In this document: positions 55,229-64,000 of the stretch, piece by piece | How the letters are laid out: every line of letters begins with the position of its first letter | Numbering within the stretch: the first letter of the stretch is position 1 | Origin: Gammaproteobacteria bacterium | GTDB lineage: Bacteria; Pseudomonadota; Gammaproteobacteria; Burkholderiales; Nitrosomonadaceae | DNA length: 64,000 nt | Reading direction: 5' to 3' | Assembly (NCBI GenBank): GCA_015709635.1 | Contig: CP054180.1 | Location: 682,001 to 746,000, forward strand | Notes under the pieces: generated by a model | What the model was told of the DNA's origin: nothing | The model's input: only the letters and a program-made list of their open reading frames with translations | Database searches by the model: none | Program-made: the position numbers and the translations under genes

Positions 55229-56899
55229 TCAGGTGCTGCTATTGAGTGCAAACTGCAGGGTTGAAGCCGGTTCGGATTTGCTTGAACGGCTATGACTCTG
55301 ATCCACCGTCAAGCGGCCATTTTCCATACGCAGCAAGCGATCAGCCAGATGAAAATAACGATCATCGTGCGAAATCACCAGCACGGCTTTACCCATTGCG
55401 CGCAATTCCGGCAGCAGCTCGTGATAAAAGATGTCCTTGAACAAGGGATCCTGATCGGCAGCCCATTCGTCAAATACCAGAAACGGGCGCTTCTCGAGAT
55501 AAGCTATCACCAGGGCCAGCCGTTTACGCTGACCTTGCGATAACGATAGCGTGGTAAAAGCGCCGTGCCGTACCTTGACCTTGTTTTGCAGGTGCAGCTT
55601 GGCAAGCAATTGGTTTCCGTTGTGATCCAGTTCTGTGTTTAATCCGGTTTCCAGAATCCGGTCAAAGAGGTGAAAGTCGGAGAAAATGGCGGTGAAGCAT
55701 TGACGGTAATAATCGCGATTGAGGTCAGTAATCGGGATCTGATTCAGCGTAATCGTGCCCGCCTCGGGTGGATACAAGCCGACGAGCAGCTTTGCCAGAG
55801 TGGTTTTACCGCTGCCATTGCCGCCCACCAGAAAAGTGATTTCACCGGGATGAAACGATAAATCGACCGGACCGAGCGTGAACATTTCATCCTTTTGTTC
55901 GTGATAGTAGCGATGCAACACTCCTTTGAGCACGATCGATTGCAACGGCGGCACCGTCGTCCCGGTTACCGGTTGTTCCGTGGAAGCCATGGCTTGCGTA
56001 ATTTCCTCGATCCTATCCGCGGAAACCTGCGCCAGGTTGGCGCGTGGAATATTCAGCAGCAACGCTTCCAGTGGTCCCACCATGTAAACGAAAATCAGCG
56101 CGTAGCCGGTCATGATCAAGGTGCGGTCAGGTACATCGCCGACCAGAACGAACAGCACCAGGCCGATGAAGGCATAGATCAGAAAGTTACCCCATCCTGC
56201 GGATGCGACAAAAACCGACATGCCGAAGGTGCGCTCCTTGCGTACTTTCTCGATCGAGCGCCGCAATACATCGTCAAAAAAGACAATCCGCTTGTCGTGA
56301 TTAAGGCGCAATTCTTTGGCGCCATCCGTCAAGGAGCGGAAGTAACCGAACAATTGGTCCTGTTCCTGTGCCGCCGCATCGAGGTGCCGGATTGCGCGCA
56401 AATGGGCGAGATGATAGCCGACGCAGCCCAGGCCGACGATGAGAACCGCCAGGAAGAACACGTGCCAGGATAGAAAGGCCATATAAGCCAGGCAACCGAT
56501 CACGACCACGGCATTGGTCAGAATGACCGGAAAGCTGACGAAAAATTCGGCAACCCGGCTGCAGTGATCGGATAGAGCGGATTGCACCCGGGCTGCACCC
56601 AAAACTTCCAATTGCCGGTAATCGGCGGTAATCACTCGTTTTGCTATGAAGCTGCGCAACTCGGCGTGCGCCTGTTGACCGAGCCGTTCGAAAAGAATGG
56701 CTGCGATGACATAAGTGAACATTACACCGAGCGCAGTAACGGCAAAAAGCCACGCCATCCGTTCATGCTCGGTATTTTCCGAGGTCAGCGCAGAATTGAT
56801 CTGCGCCAATAACATTACACTGCCGATGCCGTGCAGGATGCTGGCAAGCGATGCGCCAAGCAACAAAGGTTTTGATTGTTTAACAAGAAATTTCAGCAT
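55229..56899 (-). CDS. PvdE-like siderophore/cyclic-peptide ABC exporter
   Basis: A 556-residue half-transporter with an N-terminal six-helix membrane domain and a C-terminal ATPase: Walker A VGGNGSGKTTL, signature LSLSQGQRKRLAL, Walker B PFLVFDEWAADQD and the switch His in ISHDDRYF. The DEWAADQ variant is typical of the PvdE/SyrD class that moves peptide siderophore precursors from the cytoplasm to the periplasm. It heads a two-gene operon with the PepSY protein. GGTGGAG lies just before the ATG. Confidence 0.9.
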   Translation of the reverse strand: MLKFLVKQSKPLLLGASLASILHGIGSVMLLAQINSALTSENTEHERMAWLFAVTALGVMFTYVIAAILFERLGQQAHAELRSFIAKRVITADYRQLEVLGAARVQSALSDHCSRVAEFFVSFPVILTNAVVVIGCLAYMAFLSWHVFFLAVLIVGLGCVGYHLAHLRAIRHLDAAAQEQDQLFGYFRSLTDGAKELRLNHDKRIVFFDDVLRRSIEKVRKERTFGMSVFVASAGWGNFLIYAFIGLVLFVLVGDVPDRTLIMTGYALIFVYMVGPLEALLLNIPRANLAQVSADRIEEITQAMASTEQPVTGTTVPPLQSIVLKGVLHRYYHEQKDEMFTLGPVDLSFHPGEITFLVGGNGSGKTTLAKLLVGLYPPEAGTITLNQIPITDLNRDYYRQCFTAIFSDFHLFDRILETGLNTELDHNGNQLLAKLHLQNKVKVRHGAFTTLSLSQGQRKRLALVIAYLEKRPFLVFDEWAADQDPLFKDIFYHELLPELRAMGKAVLVISHDDRYFHLADRLLRMENGRLTVDQSHSRSSKSEPASTLQFALNSST

Positions 56900-56939
56900 G
56901 CTCCACCTGGTTCATTTTGATACAACTTTTGAGACGAAT

Positions 56940-56958
56940 GGCAATAAGAATTATTTAC
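56940..56958 (-). promoter_or_regulatory. putative Fur-like site before the exporter operon
   Basis: GGCAATAAGAATTATTTAC contains the palindrome AATAA-GAA-TTATT and Fur-like hexamers GGCAAT AAGAAT. It lies 40 bases upstream of the exporter start. The match to the Fur consensus is moderate. Confidence 0.4.
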
Positions 56959-57102
56959 AGGGCTATTGCCGGATTGTGTCGCAACAATATGAATCGAGTA
57001 AGTCATTTCAACTGCTTTTCAGAAAATAAAAACCTTAATAATTATTTGCTTAATCTTAATTAATTAGGTTGCACATTATCAGGAGCAACAGTTATTTATA
57101 AA

Positions 57103-57121
57103 TAAAAATAATTCTCATTCG
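57103..57121 (+). promoter_or_regulatory. putative Fur box before the acyltransferase operon
   Basis: The minus strand reads AATGAGAATTATTTTT, matching Fur consensus at 12 of 19 positions. It lies 51 bases before the acyltransferase start in an AT-rich divergent promoter region (56900-57172, no gene). Confidence 0.5.
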
Positions 57122-57172
57122 TCTTCAATGTTTAGAGAGTATATCGCTAAAATTAAATTGTGTTGAAGATAA

Positions 57173-58276
57173 ATGAAATCGAATCTGCTGAGTGATTCAT
57201 CCGCGACCTTGATCGACGAGCGAATGGTTGATCAAGTGAATCTGCTGTCGTACCCCGATCAGGCTTGCTGTGTCATCAAGCTTGATGATCAAAGGTTATA
57301 CGTTGGGCATCGTGACAATGGACAACCGTCGATTTGGTCTCTGCGAAATACCGATGGACAGCTGGAATTGGGGTTAATCGATGCAATCGGCAAACAACCG
57401 TCCGCAACGGAACTGTTGGCGGTTATCGAAGCCGCGCTGACTTACTATCCGGCGCAAAAGAAAGTGATATTGTCCGTTGCGCAATTGCAATTTCCCGGAT
57501 TGTTTGCGACAGGAGTGCTGACTACCGATGGCAATCGGGTGACAGCTTATGCTGAGACATTCTGGCAGCAGTCCAGGCTATGGCATCAACGCGGCAGCGG
57601 CGAACCTTATCCCATCCGCTATGGATTCAGTCAAGGACGGCGCCATCCGCTGCGCTCGCCCAAGCCTTCCGGTCGGGTCTACCGGCGCTATATTCCATGG
57701 CTCGGACGCACGCTGAATTTCCGCTGCGTGGCAATCGATACCGACCTGCAACGCTTCAACCGCTGGATGAATGATCCTGTGGTCGCTGCTTTTTGGCAGG
57801 AGACCGGAGACATGCAAAAACATCGGCATTATCTCGAAGCAATCGATGCGGATCCTCACATGCTGAATCTGATTGCGTGCCTGGACGATGAACCTTTCGG
57901 TTACTTCGAGGTTTATTGGGCCAAAGAGGACCGTGTTGCACCGTTTTACGATGCGCATGACTTTGATCGCGGTTGGCATGTGCTGATTGGTGAGCCGCAG
58001 ATGCGTGGCAAACCTTTCGTGACGGCCTGGTTGCCATCGATTTCACATTATTTATTCCTGGACGATTGCCGGACGCAACGCATTGTCATCGAGCCTCGCG
58101 TCGATAATCTCAAGATGATGCGGAATCTCGCCCATGGCGGTTACACCAATCTCAAGGAATTCGACTTTCCGCATAAACGCGCTGCACTGCACATGCTGCT
58201 GCGCGAGCGTTTCTTTTCCGAACAATTGTGGGTGCCGCGCAGTACCGTCACCGCACATTCCTTATCGTTATCCTGA
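57173..58276 (+). CDS. siderophore hydroxamate N-acyltransferase (GNAT, IucB/AlcB type)
   Basis: A 367-residue protein with an N-terminal extension of about 180 residues and a C-terminal GNAT domain: FNRWMNDPVVAAFWQETG, FGYFEVYWAKEDR, RGWHVLIGEPQMRGK and RIVIEPRVDNLKM are hallmarks of enzymes that acylate N-hydroxy-ornithine or -lysine with acyl-CoA. Together with the next gene this predicts N5-acyl-N5-hydroxyornithine (a hydroxamate) as a building block; acetyl is the usual acyl group. The gene is ten bases from the monooxygenase. Confidence 0.87.
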   Translation: MKSNLLSDSSATLIDERMVDQVNLLSYPDQACCVIKLDDQRLYVGHRDNGQPSIWSLRNTDGQLELGLIDAIGKQPSATELLAVIEAALTYYPAQKKVILSVAQLQFPGLFATGVLTTDGNRVTAYAETFWQQSRLWHQRGSGEPYPIRYGFSQGRRHPLRSPKPSGRVYRRYIPWLGRTLNFRCVAIDTDLQRFNRWMNDPVVAAFWQETGDMQKHRHYLEAIDADPHMLNLIACLDDEPFGYFEVYWAKEDRVAPFYDAHDFDRGWHVLIGEPQMRGKPFVTAWLPSISHYLFLDDCRTQRIVIEPRVDNLKMMRNLAHGGYTNLKEFDFPHKRAALHMLLRERFFSEQLWVPRSTVTAHSLSLS

Positions 58277-58286
58277 GGGTTACATC

Positions 58287-59588
58287 ATGCAAATTTATGA
58301 TTTGATTGGTATTGGTTTTGGTCCATCGAATATCGCCCTGGCCATTACTCTGGAAGAAAAAAAACAAGTCGGCTATGACATCGATGCCTTTTTTATCGAG
58401 AAACAACCGGAGTTCGCGTGGCATGCCAATATGATGCTGGACAATGCGCACATGCAGGTTTCATTTCTCAAGGATCTGGCCACGCTGCGTAATCCGGCCA
58501 GTTATTTCACTTTTATCAATTATCTGCATCAAAAAAACCGGTTGCAGGATTTCATCAATTTGAAGACTTTTTTCCCCAGCCGGCACGAGTTCAATGATTA
58601 TTTGGCATGGGCTGCCTCACATTTCGATGATAGTTGCGCTTATGGAGAAGAAGTGATCGAGATCTTGCCGGAAAAAGTCGGCAATGAAATCGTGTACTTG
58701 CGCGTAAGATCCCGCGACCGGAATAACATTATGCATGAACGGTTGACGCGCAGCCTGGCGGTAGGTATCGGCGGTAAACCGAGAATTCCCGACGGTTTCC
58801 TGGCACTAAGGGACGACAAACGGGTTTTCCATTCCAATGATTATTTGAGAAGAATCAAGGAATTCTCAAATGCCAAAACAATAGCTGTCGTGGGTGGCGG
58901 ACAGAGTGCTGCGGAGATTTTCATGGACTTGCACGGCCGTTTCGATAACGCAAAAGTCGATTTGATCATGCGTGCCCGCTCCATTAAACCTTCCGATGAC
59001 AGCCCTTTTGTCAATGAAATCTTCAACGCCGATTTCACCGATTTTGTTTTCAATAGCTCGGAACAGGAACGCAGCAGGCTGCTCGGGGAATTCTGGCACA
59101 CCAATTATGCTGCACCGGACCTGGTGCTGATCGAACAGATATTCAACGTGCTCTATCAGCAAAAGGTAACAGGCGCGCAGCGGCATCGGTTTTTACGCAG
59201 ACACGAAGTGAGGCGGGCTGACTCATTACCGCAAGGGATTCAGTTTGCATTGCATGATTTGAACGATGATTGCGATTTCTCTGAAACCTACGATGCCGTC
59301 GTACTCGCGACCGGCTATCACCGTGACCATTTCCAAGCATTGTTGTCACCGCTAATGCCGTTTCTCAACACCTTATCGGTGGATCGTAATTACCGGCTGA
59401 GTGCCACGCCGCAATTCAAACCGGCTATTTTTTTGCAAGGAGCCTGCGAATCCAGTCATGGACTGAGCGACACCTTGCTATCGGTTACTGCGATTCGTGC
59501 CAGCGAAATCACTCAAGCCCTGATGGATTCTCTGGATCAGATCAAACCTCTGGTAACAGCACGAGCCGTTTCATCGTTGATCGCCTGA
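58287..59588 (+). CDS. L-ornithine N5-monooxygenase (PvdA/SidA family)
   Basis: A 433-residue flavoenzyme that hydroxylates the side-chain amine of ornithine using NADPH and oxygen, the first step to hydroxamates. The FAD motif GIGFGPSN (8-15), the NADPH motif VGGGQSAAEIF (near 201) and LATGYHRD (near 340) are present. A lysine-specific relative (IucD) is the alternative. The ATG at 58287 follows GAGGG; a frame opening at 58134 is only overlap with the previous gene. Confidence 0.92.
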   Translation: MQIYDLIGIGFGPSNIALAITLEEKKQVGYDIDAFFIEKQPEFAWHANMMLDNAHMQVSFLKDLATLRNPASYFTFINYLHQKNRLQDFINLKTFFPSRHEFNDYLAWAASHFDDSCAYGEEVIEILPEKVGNEIVYLRVRSRDRNNIMHERLTRSLAVGIGGKPRIPDGFLALRDDKRVFHSNDYLRRIKEFSNAKTIAVVGGGQSAAEIFMDLHGRFDNAKVDLIMRARSIKPSDDSPFVNEIFNADFTDFVFNSSEQERSRLLGEFWHTNYAAPDLVLIEQIFNVLYQQKVTGAQRHRFLRRHEVRRADSLPQGIQFALHDLNDDCDFSETYDAVVLATGYHRDHFQALLSPLMPFLNTLSVDRNYRLSATPQFKPAIFLQGACESSHGLSDTLLSVTAIRASEITQALMDSLDQIKPLVTARAVSSLIA

Positions 59589-59651
59589 GCAGTGGTGTAC
59601 TGAGCGATTACTTTTTTATTCATAGTTTTTTTATATTTCTAGTTTCCAGTC

Positions 59652-61916
59652 ATGTACAAAAAAATAACAATATCACTTGGCCTATCAAAGCATCTGGCAT
59701 TTTCTGCAGTTTTGTCCATCGCATTAACTATGACCGTCAGCAGCGGCTTTGCGCAAACGAAGCAGACGGAAGTGCAAAATTCAACCGGAGCATCTGAGCG
59801 GAAGGACGATTCTCAAGAAAAGGATTCCGGCAAACCGGATGCAAAGAAAACAGCCGATTCGACGCTTCCGACTGTGGTAATTGAAGCCAAGAATACCGGG
59901 GAGGCGACAGGGTATGTCGCTAAACGCAGCATTACCGCGACCAAGACCGATACGCCGATCATCGAGATACCGCAATCGATATCGGTGGTGACCCGCAATG
60001 AAATGGATATGCGCAGCGTGCAAAATTTCACCGAGGCCTTGCGTTATGTTCCCGGCGTTACCGTTGATCAATTCGGATTCGACGGACGCGGGTTCGAGTA
60101 TTTGTATATGCGGGGATTCAATGCCTTGACGACCGCCAATTTCCGCGATGATCTGAGCAATGCGGCACAGGGTTTGTTTTTCAACAGTTTTATCACGGAT
60201 ACCTATGGCCTGGAGCGGGTCGATGTTCTGCGTGGCCCATCTTCGGTGATGTTCGGGCGTGGTGATGCCGGCGGTATCGTGAACCGGGTAACCAAGCGGC
60301 CGACTGCTGCGCCGATCCGTGAAGTGGAATTTCAGTACGGTAATTTTGACCGGAAAAGATTCGCAGCCGATCTGGGGGTGGCGAACAAGGATGGAACGAT
60401 CATGATGCGGCTGGTGACCACCGCGCTCGACAGTGATTTGCAAGTCAGATATCCCAATACCGGCGGTGACCGGGGGCATAATGAGCGGTTTTATATCGCG
60501 CCATCCATCACTTTCCGGCCGACTGTTGCGACGACCATCACTTTAATGGGTGATGTGCTTAACAACCGGAGCGGTTCTTCACCCTTTTATATCACCGCGC
60601 CGGATGGCCGGTTTACCAACGTGCTGCAAAGCGATCCGAAGTTTTCCCGCTACGCGCAGAACCAGGGATCGTTCAGCTATCGACTCGAACATCACTTCAA
60701 TGAAATGCTGACAGTCCGGCAAAATTTCCGTCACGCGTTTCAGAAGGGTACTTTCCAGGATCTGTTTTCGTTGGACTACAACACTGAACAGCCGACTGTG
60801 ATGGAGCGTCAAGCCTATGCGACTAATGAGCGCTTGAGTCAAACCGTGCTTGATACCCATTTGCAAGCAAAGATTGCGACCGGTCCCGTCAGTCATACCC
60901 TATTGCTAGGGGCCGACTGGAATCAGACCAATGCATCCATGCGCTACTTTGAAGGATATACCAGCGACTATGTGGTGCCCGCCATCGATATTACCAATCC
61001 GGTCTATTCGCAACCGATTCCGAGGCCTGATTTGTTATCGCAGAACGCGAAACAGCGGATCGATCAATTGGGTTTCTACATCCAGGATCAGCTTAAATAC
61101 GATAGCTGGATTTTGACTTTAAGCGGACGCTTTGACAGGCTTAACACCAAAGATAGCGATCTACTGAGTGAATCCGCAACCCGCAACAAGGATAGCGCAT
61201 TTACCGGTCGAGCAGGTTTATCCTATCTGTTTGCGAACGGTATAGTGCCTTATTTCAGTTATTCGCAATCGTTCATGGCGCAACCCGGCGTCGATAAAGA
61301 AGGCAGGCCGTTTGATCCTTCCCGAGCTTCGCAATTCGAAGCGGGTGTCAAGTTTCAGCCGGTGGGAGGAAAGTCTCTTTATACGGTAGCGTTTTTTGAT
61401 CTGACCAAAACGAACGCGCTATCGCGAGACCCGAGTGATTCTAGCGGAGCGCATCTTATGGCAATTGGGGAAGTCAGATCGCGCGGCGTTGAGCTGGAAG
61501 GACGGGGTGAATTGCTGCGCGGGCTGAATGCCATCGGTACCTTTACCTATCTGGATGTGGATAATATGAAAGATACCGACTTCAAGGGAAAAACACCGAT
61601 ACAGGTTCCCACTACGATGGCTTCCGGGTGGCTCGATTATTCCTTCGGTGCTTTGGGTTATGAATGGTTGAAAGGATTTGGATTGGGAGGAGGTGTTCGT
61701 TACACTGGCAGCACATTTAATGAAGAAGGCAATATCAGCACTACGCCATCGTTTACCTTGTTCGATGCTACGCTGCGCTATGAAAGAGGTCCCATGTTGT
61801 TCAATATCAATGCCAGTAATATTTTTAATGAATCCTACATTGCGACAACAAACTTCAATAGATATTATCTCGGAACACTACGTACGGTGATCGGTACTCT
61901 GACATTCCGGTTCTAG
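59652..61916 (+). CDS. TonB-dependent siderophore receptor
   Basis: A 754-residue outer-membrane receptor with a signal peptide (cleavage after GFA, residue 34). A plug domain begins near residue 100 (IIEIPQSISVVTRNEM, ALRYVPGV, DVLRGPSSVMFGRGDAGG) and a barrel ends in TLTFRF with a terminal Phe. It resembles ferric-siderophore receptors of the FhuA/FoxA group. There is no N-terminal STN signalling domain, so it should not signal to the ECF sigma factor by that route. It probably imports the product of this locus. It follows the monooxygenase by 63 bases. Confidence 0.92.
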   Translation: MYKKITISLGLSKHLAFSAVLSIALTMTVSSGFAQTKQTEVQNSTGASERKDDSQEKDSGKPDAKKTADSTLPTVVIEAKNTGEATGYVAKRSITATKTDTPIIEIPQSISVVTRNEMDMRSVQNFTEALRYVPGVTVDQFGFDGRGFEYLYMRGFNALTTANFRDDLSNAAQGLFFNSFITDTYGLERVDVLRGPSSVMFGRGDAGGIVNRVTKRPTAAPIREVEFQYGNFDRKRFAADLGVANKDGTIMMRLVTTALDSDLQVRYPNTGGDRGHNERFYIAPSITFRPTVATTITLMGDVLNNRSGSSPFYITAPDGRFTNVLQSDPKFSRYAQNQGSFSYRLEHHFNEMLTVRQNFRHAFQKGTFQDLFSLDYNTEQPTVMERQAYATNERLSQTVLDTHLQAKIATGPVSHTLLLGADWNQTNASMRYFEGYTSDYVVPAIDITNPVYSQPIPRPDLLSQNAKQRIDQLGFYIQDQLKYDSWILTLSGRFDRLNTKDSDLLSESATRNKDSAFTGRAGLSYLFANGIVPYFSYSQSFMAQPGVDKEGRPFDPSRASQFEAGVKFQPVGGKSLYTVAFFDLTKTNALSRDPSDSSGAHLMAIGEVRSRGVELEGRGELLRGLNAIGTFTYLDVDNMKDTDFKGKTPIQVPTTMASGWLDYSFGALGYEWLKGFGLGGGVRYTGSTFNEEGNISTTPSFTLFDATLRYERGPMLFNINASNIFNESYIATTNFNRYYLGTLRTVIGTLTFRF

Positions 61917-61969
61917 CCGATGATCATGATGTTTTTTTCCGCTATCGGGTTGATGACCGGAGGAATCGC

Positions 61970-62947
61970 ATGCCGCTGAATGACGAGCTGTCGGTATTTC
62001 TCGAACTGGCAGCGGAAGCGGTGGCCAGTGGCGACAGGCCGGCGATGCACGATTTGCCGCCGGATCTGGCGTGCCGCGAATACGAAGCGGCCACGCACAT
62101 CCTGGATGTTCCGGGTCCGCAGGTGGCAAGCGTGCAAGAACTCAGCATCGAAAGCCGCGATGGATATCGGATCAGCGCCAGGTGGTACAAGCCGCTGGAA
62201 TTTGCGCAAACTTCTGATCCGCAACCGGTATTGTTATATTTTCATGGTGGCGGTTATTGCCTGGGCAGTTTGGATTCGCACGATTCGCTGTGCCGTTCGT
62301 TGGCTGCATTGACGCCCTGTCATGTCTTGCATGTCGCTTACCGGTTGGCGCCGGCGTATCGTTTTCCTTATGCTGTAAACGATGCGCACGATGCGTATCG
62401 CTGGCTCCTGGCACAAGGATTTGCTCACGGTTTTGACACGAGCCGTATTGCTGTCGGTGGCGATAGTGTCGGCGGTACATTGGCAACCGGGATCACGATC
62501 ATGGCTCGGGACGAGAACCGGCAACCGCCGGTTTGCCAGCTTCTGCTGTATCCCTGTACGAGCGCATGGCAGGATAGTGAATCCCATCGCCGCCTTGCCA
62601 GCGGATACTTGCTGGAAGCGAAAACCCTGCAATGGATGTTCAATCTTTATCTGCGCACGGATGCCGATCGGGCTGATTGGCGCTTTGCGCCGCTGGAAGC
62701 TGCGGATTTGTCGAAATTGGCGCCAGCCCGCCTTGTTTTGGCCGAGTATGATCCCTTGCTGGATGAGGGAATGGCTTATGCCGGGCGGTTGCAGGCCAGC
62801 GGTGTGGATACGCAGGTCAACGTTTATTCGGGTATGGTTCATGATTTTGCCCGGCTGGGCAATATCGTCGAAGAAGCGGAGCAAGTTCGCCGGGATCTGG
62901 CGAGAACCCTGGCGCAAGCTTTTTATCCTGAAAATGATCGCAGCTGA
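61970..62947 (+). CDS. alpha/beta hydrolase (HSL-type esterase)
   Basis: A 325-residue esterase/lipase with oxyanion motif FHGGGYCLG, nucleophile Ser in GGDSVGGTLA, and likely acid and base in LAEYDPLLDEG and GMVHDFARL. GGAGGAA precedes the ATG. Its place right after the receptor suggests it may hydrolyse the lipopeptide (for example an ester) to release iron or recycle the siderophore, but hydrolases of this family are broad and the role is inference. Confidence 0.8.
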   Translation: MPLNDELSVFLELAAEAVASGDRPAMHDLPPDLACREYEAATHILDVPGPQVASVQELSIESRDGYRISARWYKPLEFAQTSDPQPVLLYFHGGGYCLGSLDSHDSLCRSLAALTPCHVLHVAYRLAPAYRFPYAVNDAHDAYRWLLAQGFAHGFDTSRIAVGGDSVGGTLATGITIMARDENRQPPVCQLLLYPCTSAWQDSESHRRLASGYLLEAKTLQWMFNLYLRTDADRADWRFAPLEAADLSKLAPARLVLAEYDPLLDEGMAYAGRLQASGVDTQVNVYSGMVHDFARLGNIVEEAEQVRRDLARTLAQAFYPENDRS

Positions 62948-62986
62948 AAACATGGGAGTGCGCATGCGATTTATACCGGTTCCACT

Positions 62987-64000
62987 ATGAAACCATTTCA
63001 TCTGTTTTGCTTCCTCTTGCTTCTGTTCGCCATAAGTGCCTGCAACCTGTTGCCCGAGCGACGCGTTGGTGATGCCGGTGCTGCCATTCCACAGCAATGG
63101 AGCGAATATGCCGCGGAGCAATCCGTCGCAGTGAATTGGGTGGAAACATTTCAAGATGCAACGTTAAAACAACTGGTGGATCGCGCACTGGAAAATAACT
63201 ACGAGTTGAAGGCTGCGGCGGCGAGAATTCAGGCTGCCACCGCTCAGGCGCGCATTGACGGGTCTCCCCGCTGGCCGCAGCTTTTTTTCTCGGCGGATTA
63301 TCAGGAAGTGCAAATCCGCGATGCTGGTTTCGGTTCCGCCCGCTACAACGTTTTCGAAGCACTATTCGGTGTCAGCTGGGAAGTGGATTTGTGGGGAAGA
63401 ATCCGCGATTCGCATCTGGCGGCTATAACGGAAGCCACCGCCGTGCAGGCGGATTTTCAGGGAACCCGCTTGTCGCTGGCAGCGCGCGTTGCACAAAGTT
63501 ATTTCGAATTGATCGAAGCCGAATTGCAATCGGACGTCATTGAGCAGTCGATCAAAGATCGGGGGGTGATCGCCGATCTGGTGCGCGGGCGCTTTCAGCG
63601 CGGTCTGGTGCGGGGATTGGATTTGCGTTTGGCCTTAAATGACTTGGCGAATGCCGAGGCGCAACTGAAACAGGCGCGTAACCGGGTGCAGCAAATTTCC
63701 AAAAGATTGGAAATCTTACTGGGTAATTATCCCGAAGATAAGGTATGGAGCATCACCCAGCTGCCATCACTACCGGCAGCGATACCGGCAGGATTGCCGT
63801 CGGAATTGCTGGAACGCAGGCCCGATCTGATAGCCGCATTCAAGCGTCTGCAAGCAGCCGATTTGCGGACAGTCAGCGCGCAAAAATTGCGCTTGCCGCG
63901 GATTACGCTGACGGCGACCGGCGGGAGCCGTAGTGTTGATCTGACCGAATTGATCGATCCCAGAGCTGCTGCCTGGAATGTGCTTGCCGGATTGGTGCAA
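62987..64000 (+). CDS. NodT-type outer-membrane efflux lipoprotein, partial
   Basis: The frame is open to the right window edge (338 codons visible). It begins with a lipoprotein signal (AISAC, lipidated Cys19), then VNWVETFQDATLKQLVDRAL and EVDLWGRIRDSHLAA, both typical of the NodT/OprM family of tripartite efflux channels. The repeat of the TolC fold begins near SELLERRPDLIAA. It probably works with an inner-membrane RND or MacAB-type pump encoded to the right, possibly for siderophore secretion (as OpmQ with PvdRT). The start lies 40 bases after the esterase. Confidence 0.88.
   Translation, partial: MKPFHLFCFLLLLFAISACNLLPERRVGDAGAAIPQQWSEYAAEQSVAVNWVETFQDATLKQLVDRALENNYELKAAAARIQAATAQARIDGSPRWPQLFFSADYQEVQIRDAGFGSARYNVFEALFGVSWEVDLWGRIRDSHLAAITEATAVQADFQGTRLSLAARVAQSYFELIEAELQSDVIEQSIKDRGVIADLVRGRFQRGLVRGLDLRLALNDLANAEAQLKQARNRVQQISKRLEILLGNYPEDKVWSITQLPSLPAAIPAGLPSELLERRPDLIAAFKRLQAADLRTVSAQKLRLPRITLTATGGSRSVDLTELIDPRAAAWNVLAGLVQ

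Overview
The window looks like the chromosome of a betaproteobacterium, plausibly Nitrosomonas or a near relative. This is an inference from gene content: a hopanoid-transport HpnN protein, a beta-type chemotaxis operon, several IS families, and a siderophore locus whose layout resembles betaproteobacterial lipopeptide siderophores. No rRNA or tRNA gene was seen.

Positions 1-8.4 kb hold a chemotaxis operon: a CheZ-like protein, cheY, cheA, cheW, cheR, cheD and cheB, followed by an NlpC/P60 lipoprotein. A possible sigma-28 promoter lies upstream. cheA is split by an 804-bp IS5-family element. Removing the element plus one TA target copy restores the frame exactly, so the insertion looks recent.

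Positions 8.5-17.5 kb carry a DUF4389 membrane protein, a secreted M10 metalloprotease with RTX repeats, a kup remnant, a TSUP permease, a DedA protein, HpnN and an amino acid permease.

Positions 17.5-22.7 kb are an AT-richer accessory strip. It has a truncated secreted protein, REP-like palindromes, an IS200-type transposase, a decayed Ser/Thr-rich gene, an IS3 element with a broken transposase, an IS256 remnant and a second IS5-family element.

Positions 22.7-64 kb form a siderophore locus. A Fur-box-preceded ECF sigma factor is followed by MbtH, a type II thioesterase and a phosphopantetheinyl transferase. Four end-to-end megasynthase genes come next: FAAL-ACP-C-A-PCP, then KS-AT-KR-ACP, then C-A-PCP, then C-A-PCP-E-C-A-PCP-C-A-PCP-TE. 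The predicted product is a fatty-acylated peptide with one ketide extension, one Ser, one D residue and probably several hydroxamate ornithines. Next come an imelysin plus di-heme (DUF1111) pair, a PepSY membrane protein and a PvdE-like exporter on the minus strand. On the plus strand are a hydroxamate N-acyltransferase, an ornithine N5-monooxygenase, a TonB-dependent receptor, an esterase and a truncated NodT-type outer-membrane factor. Fur-like sites occur before most of these transcription units, so the locus probably works as one iron-starvation regulon covering synthesis, export, uptake and iron release.

A perfect 1694-bp duplication (C domain plus the front of the A domain) links the third and fourth synthase genes, while the substrate-selecting part of each A domain differs.
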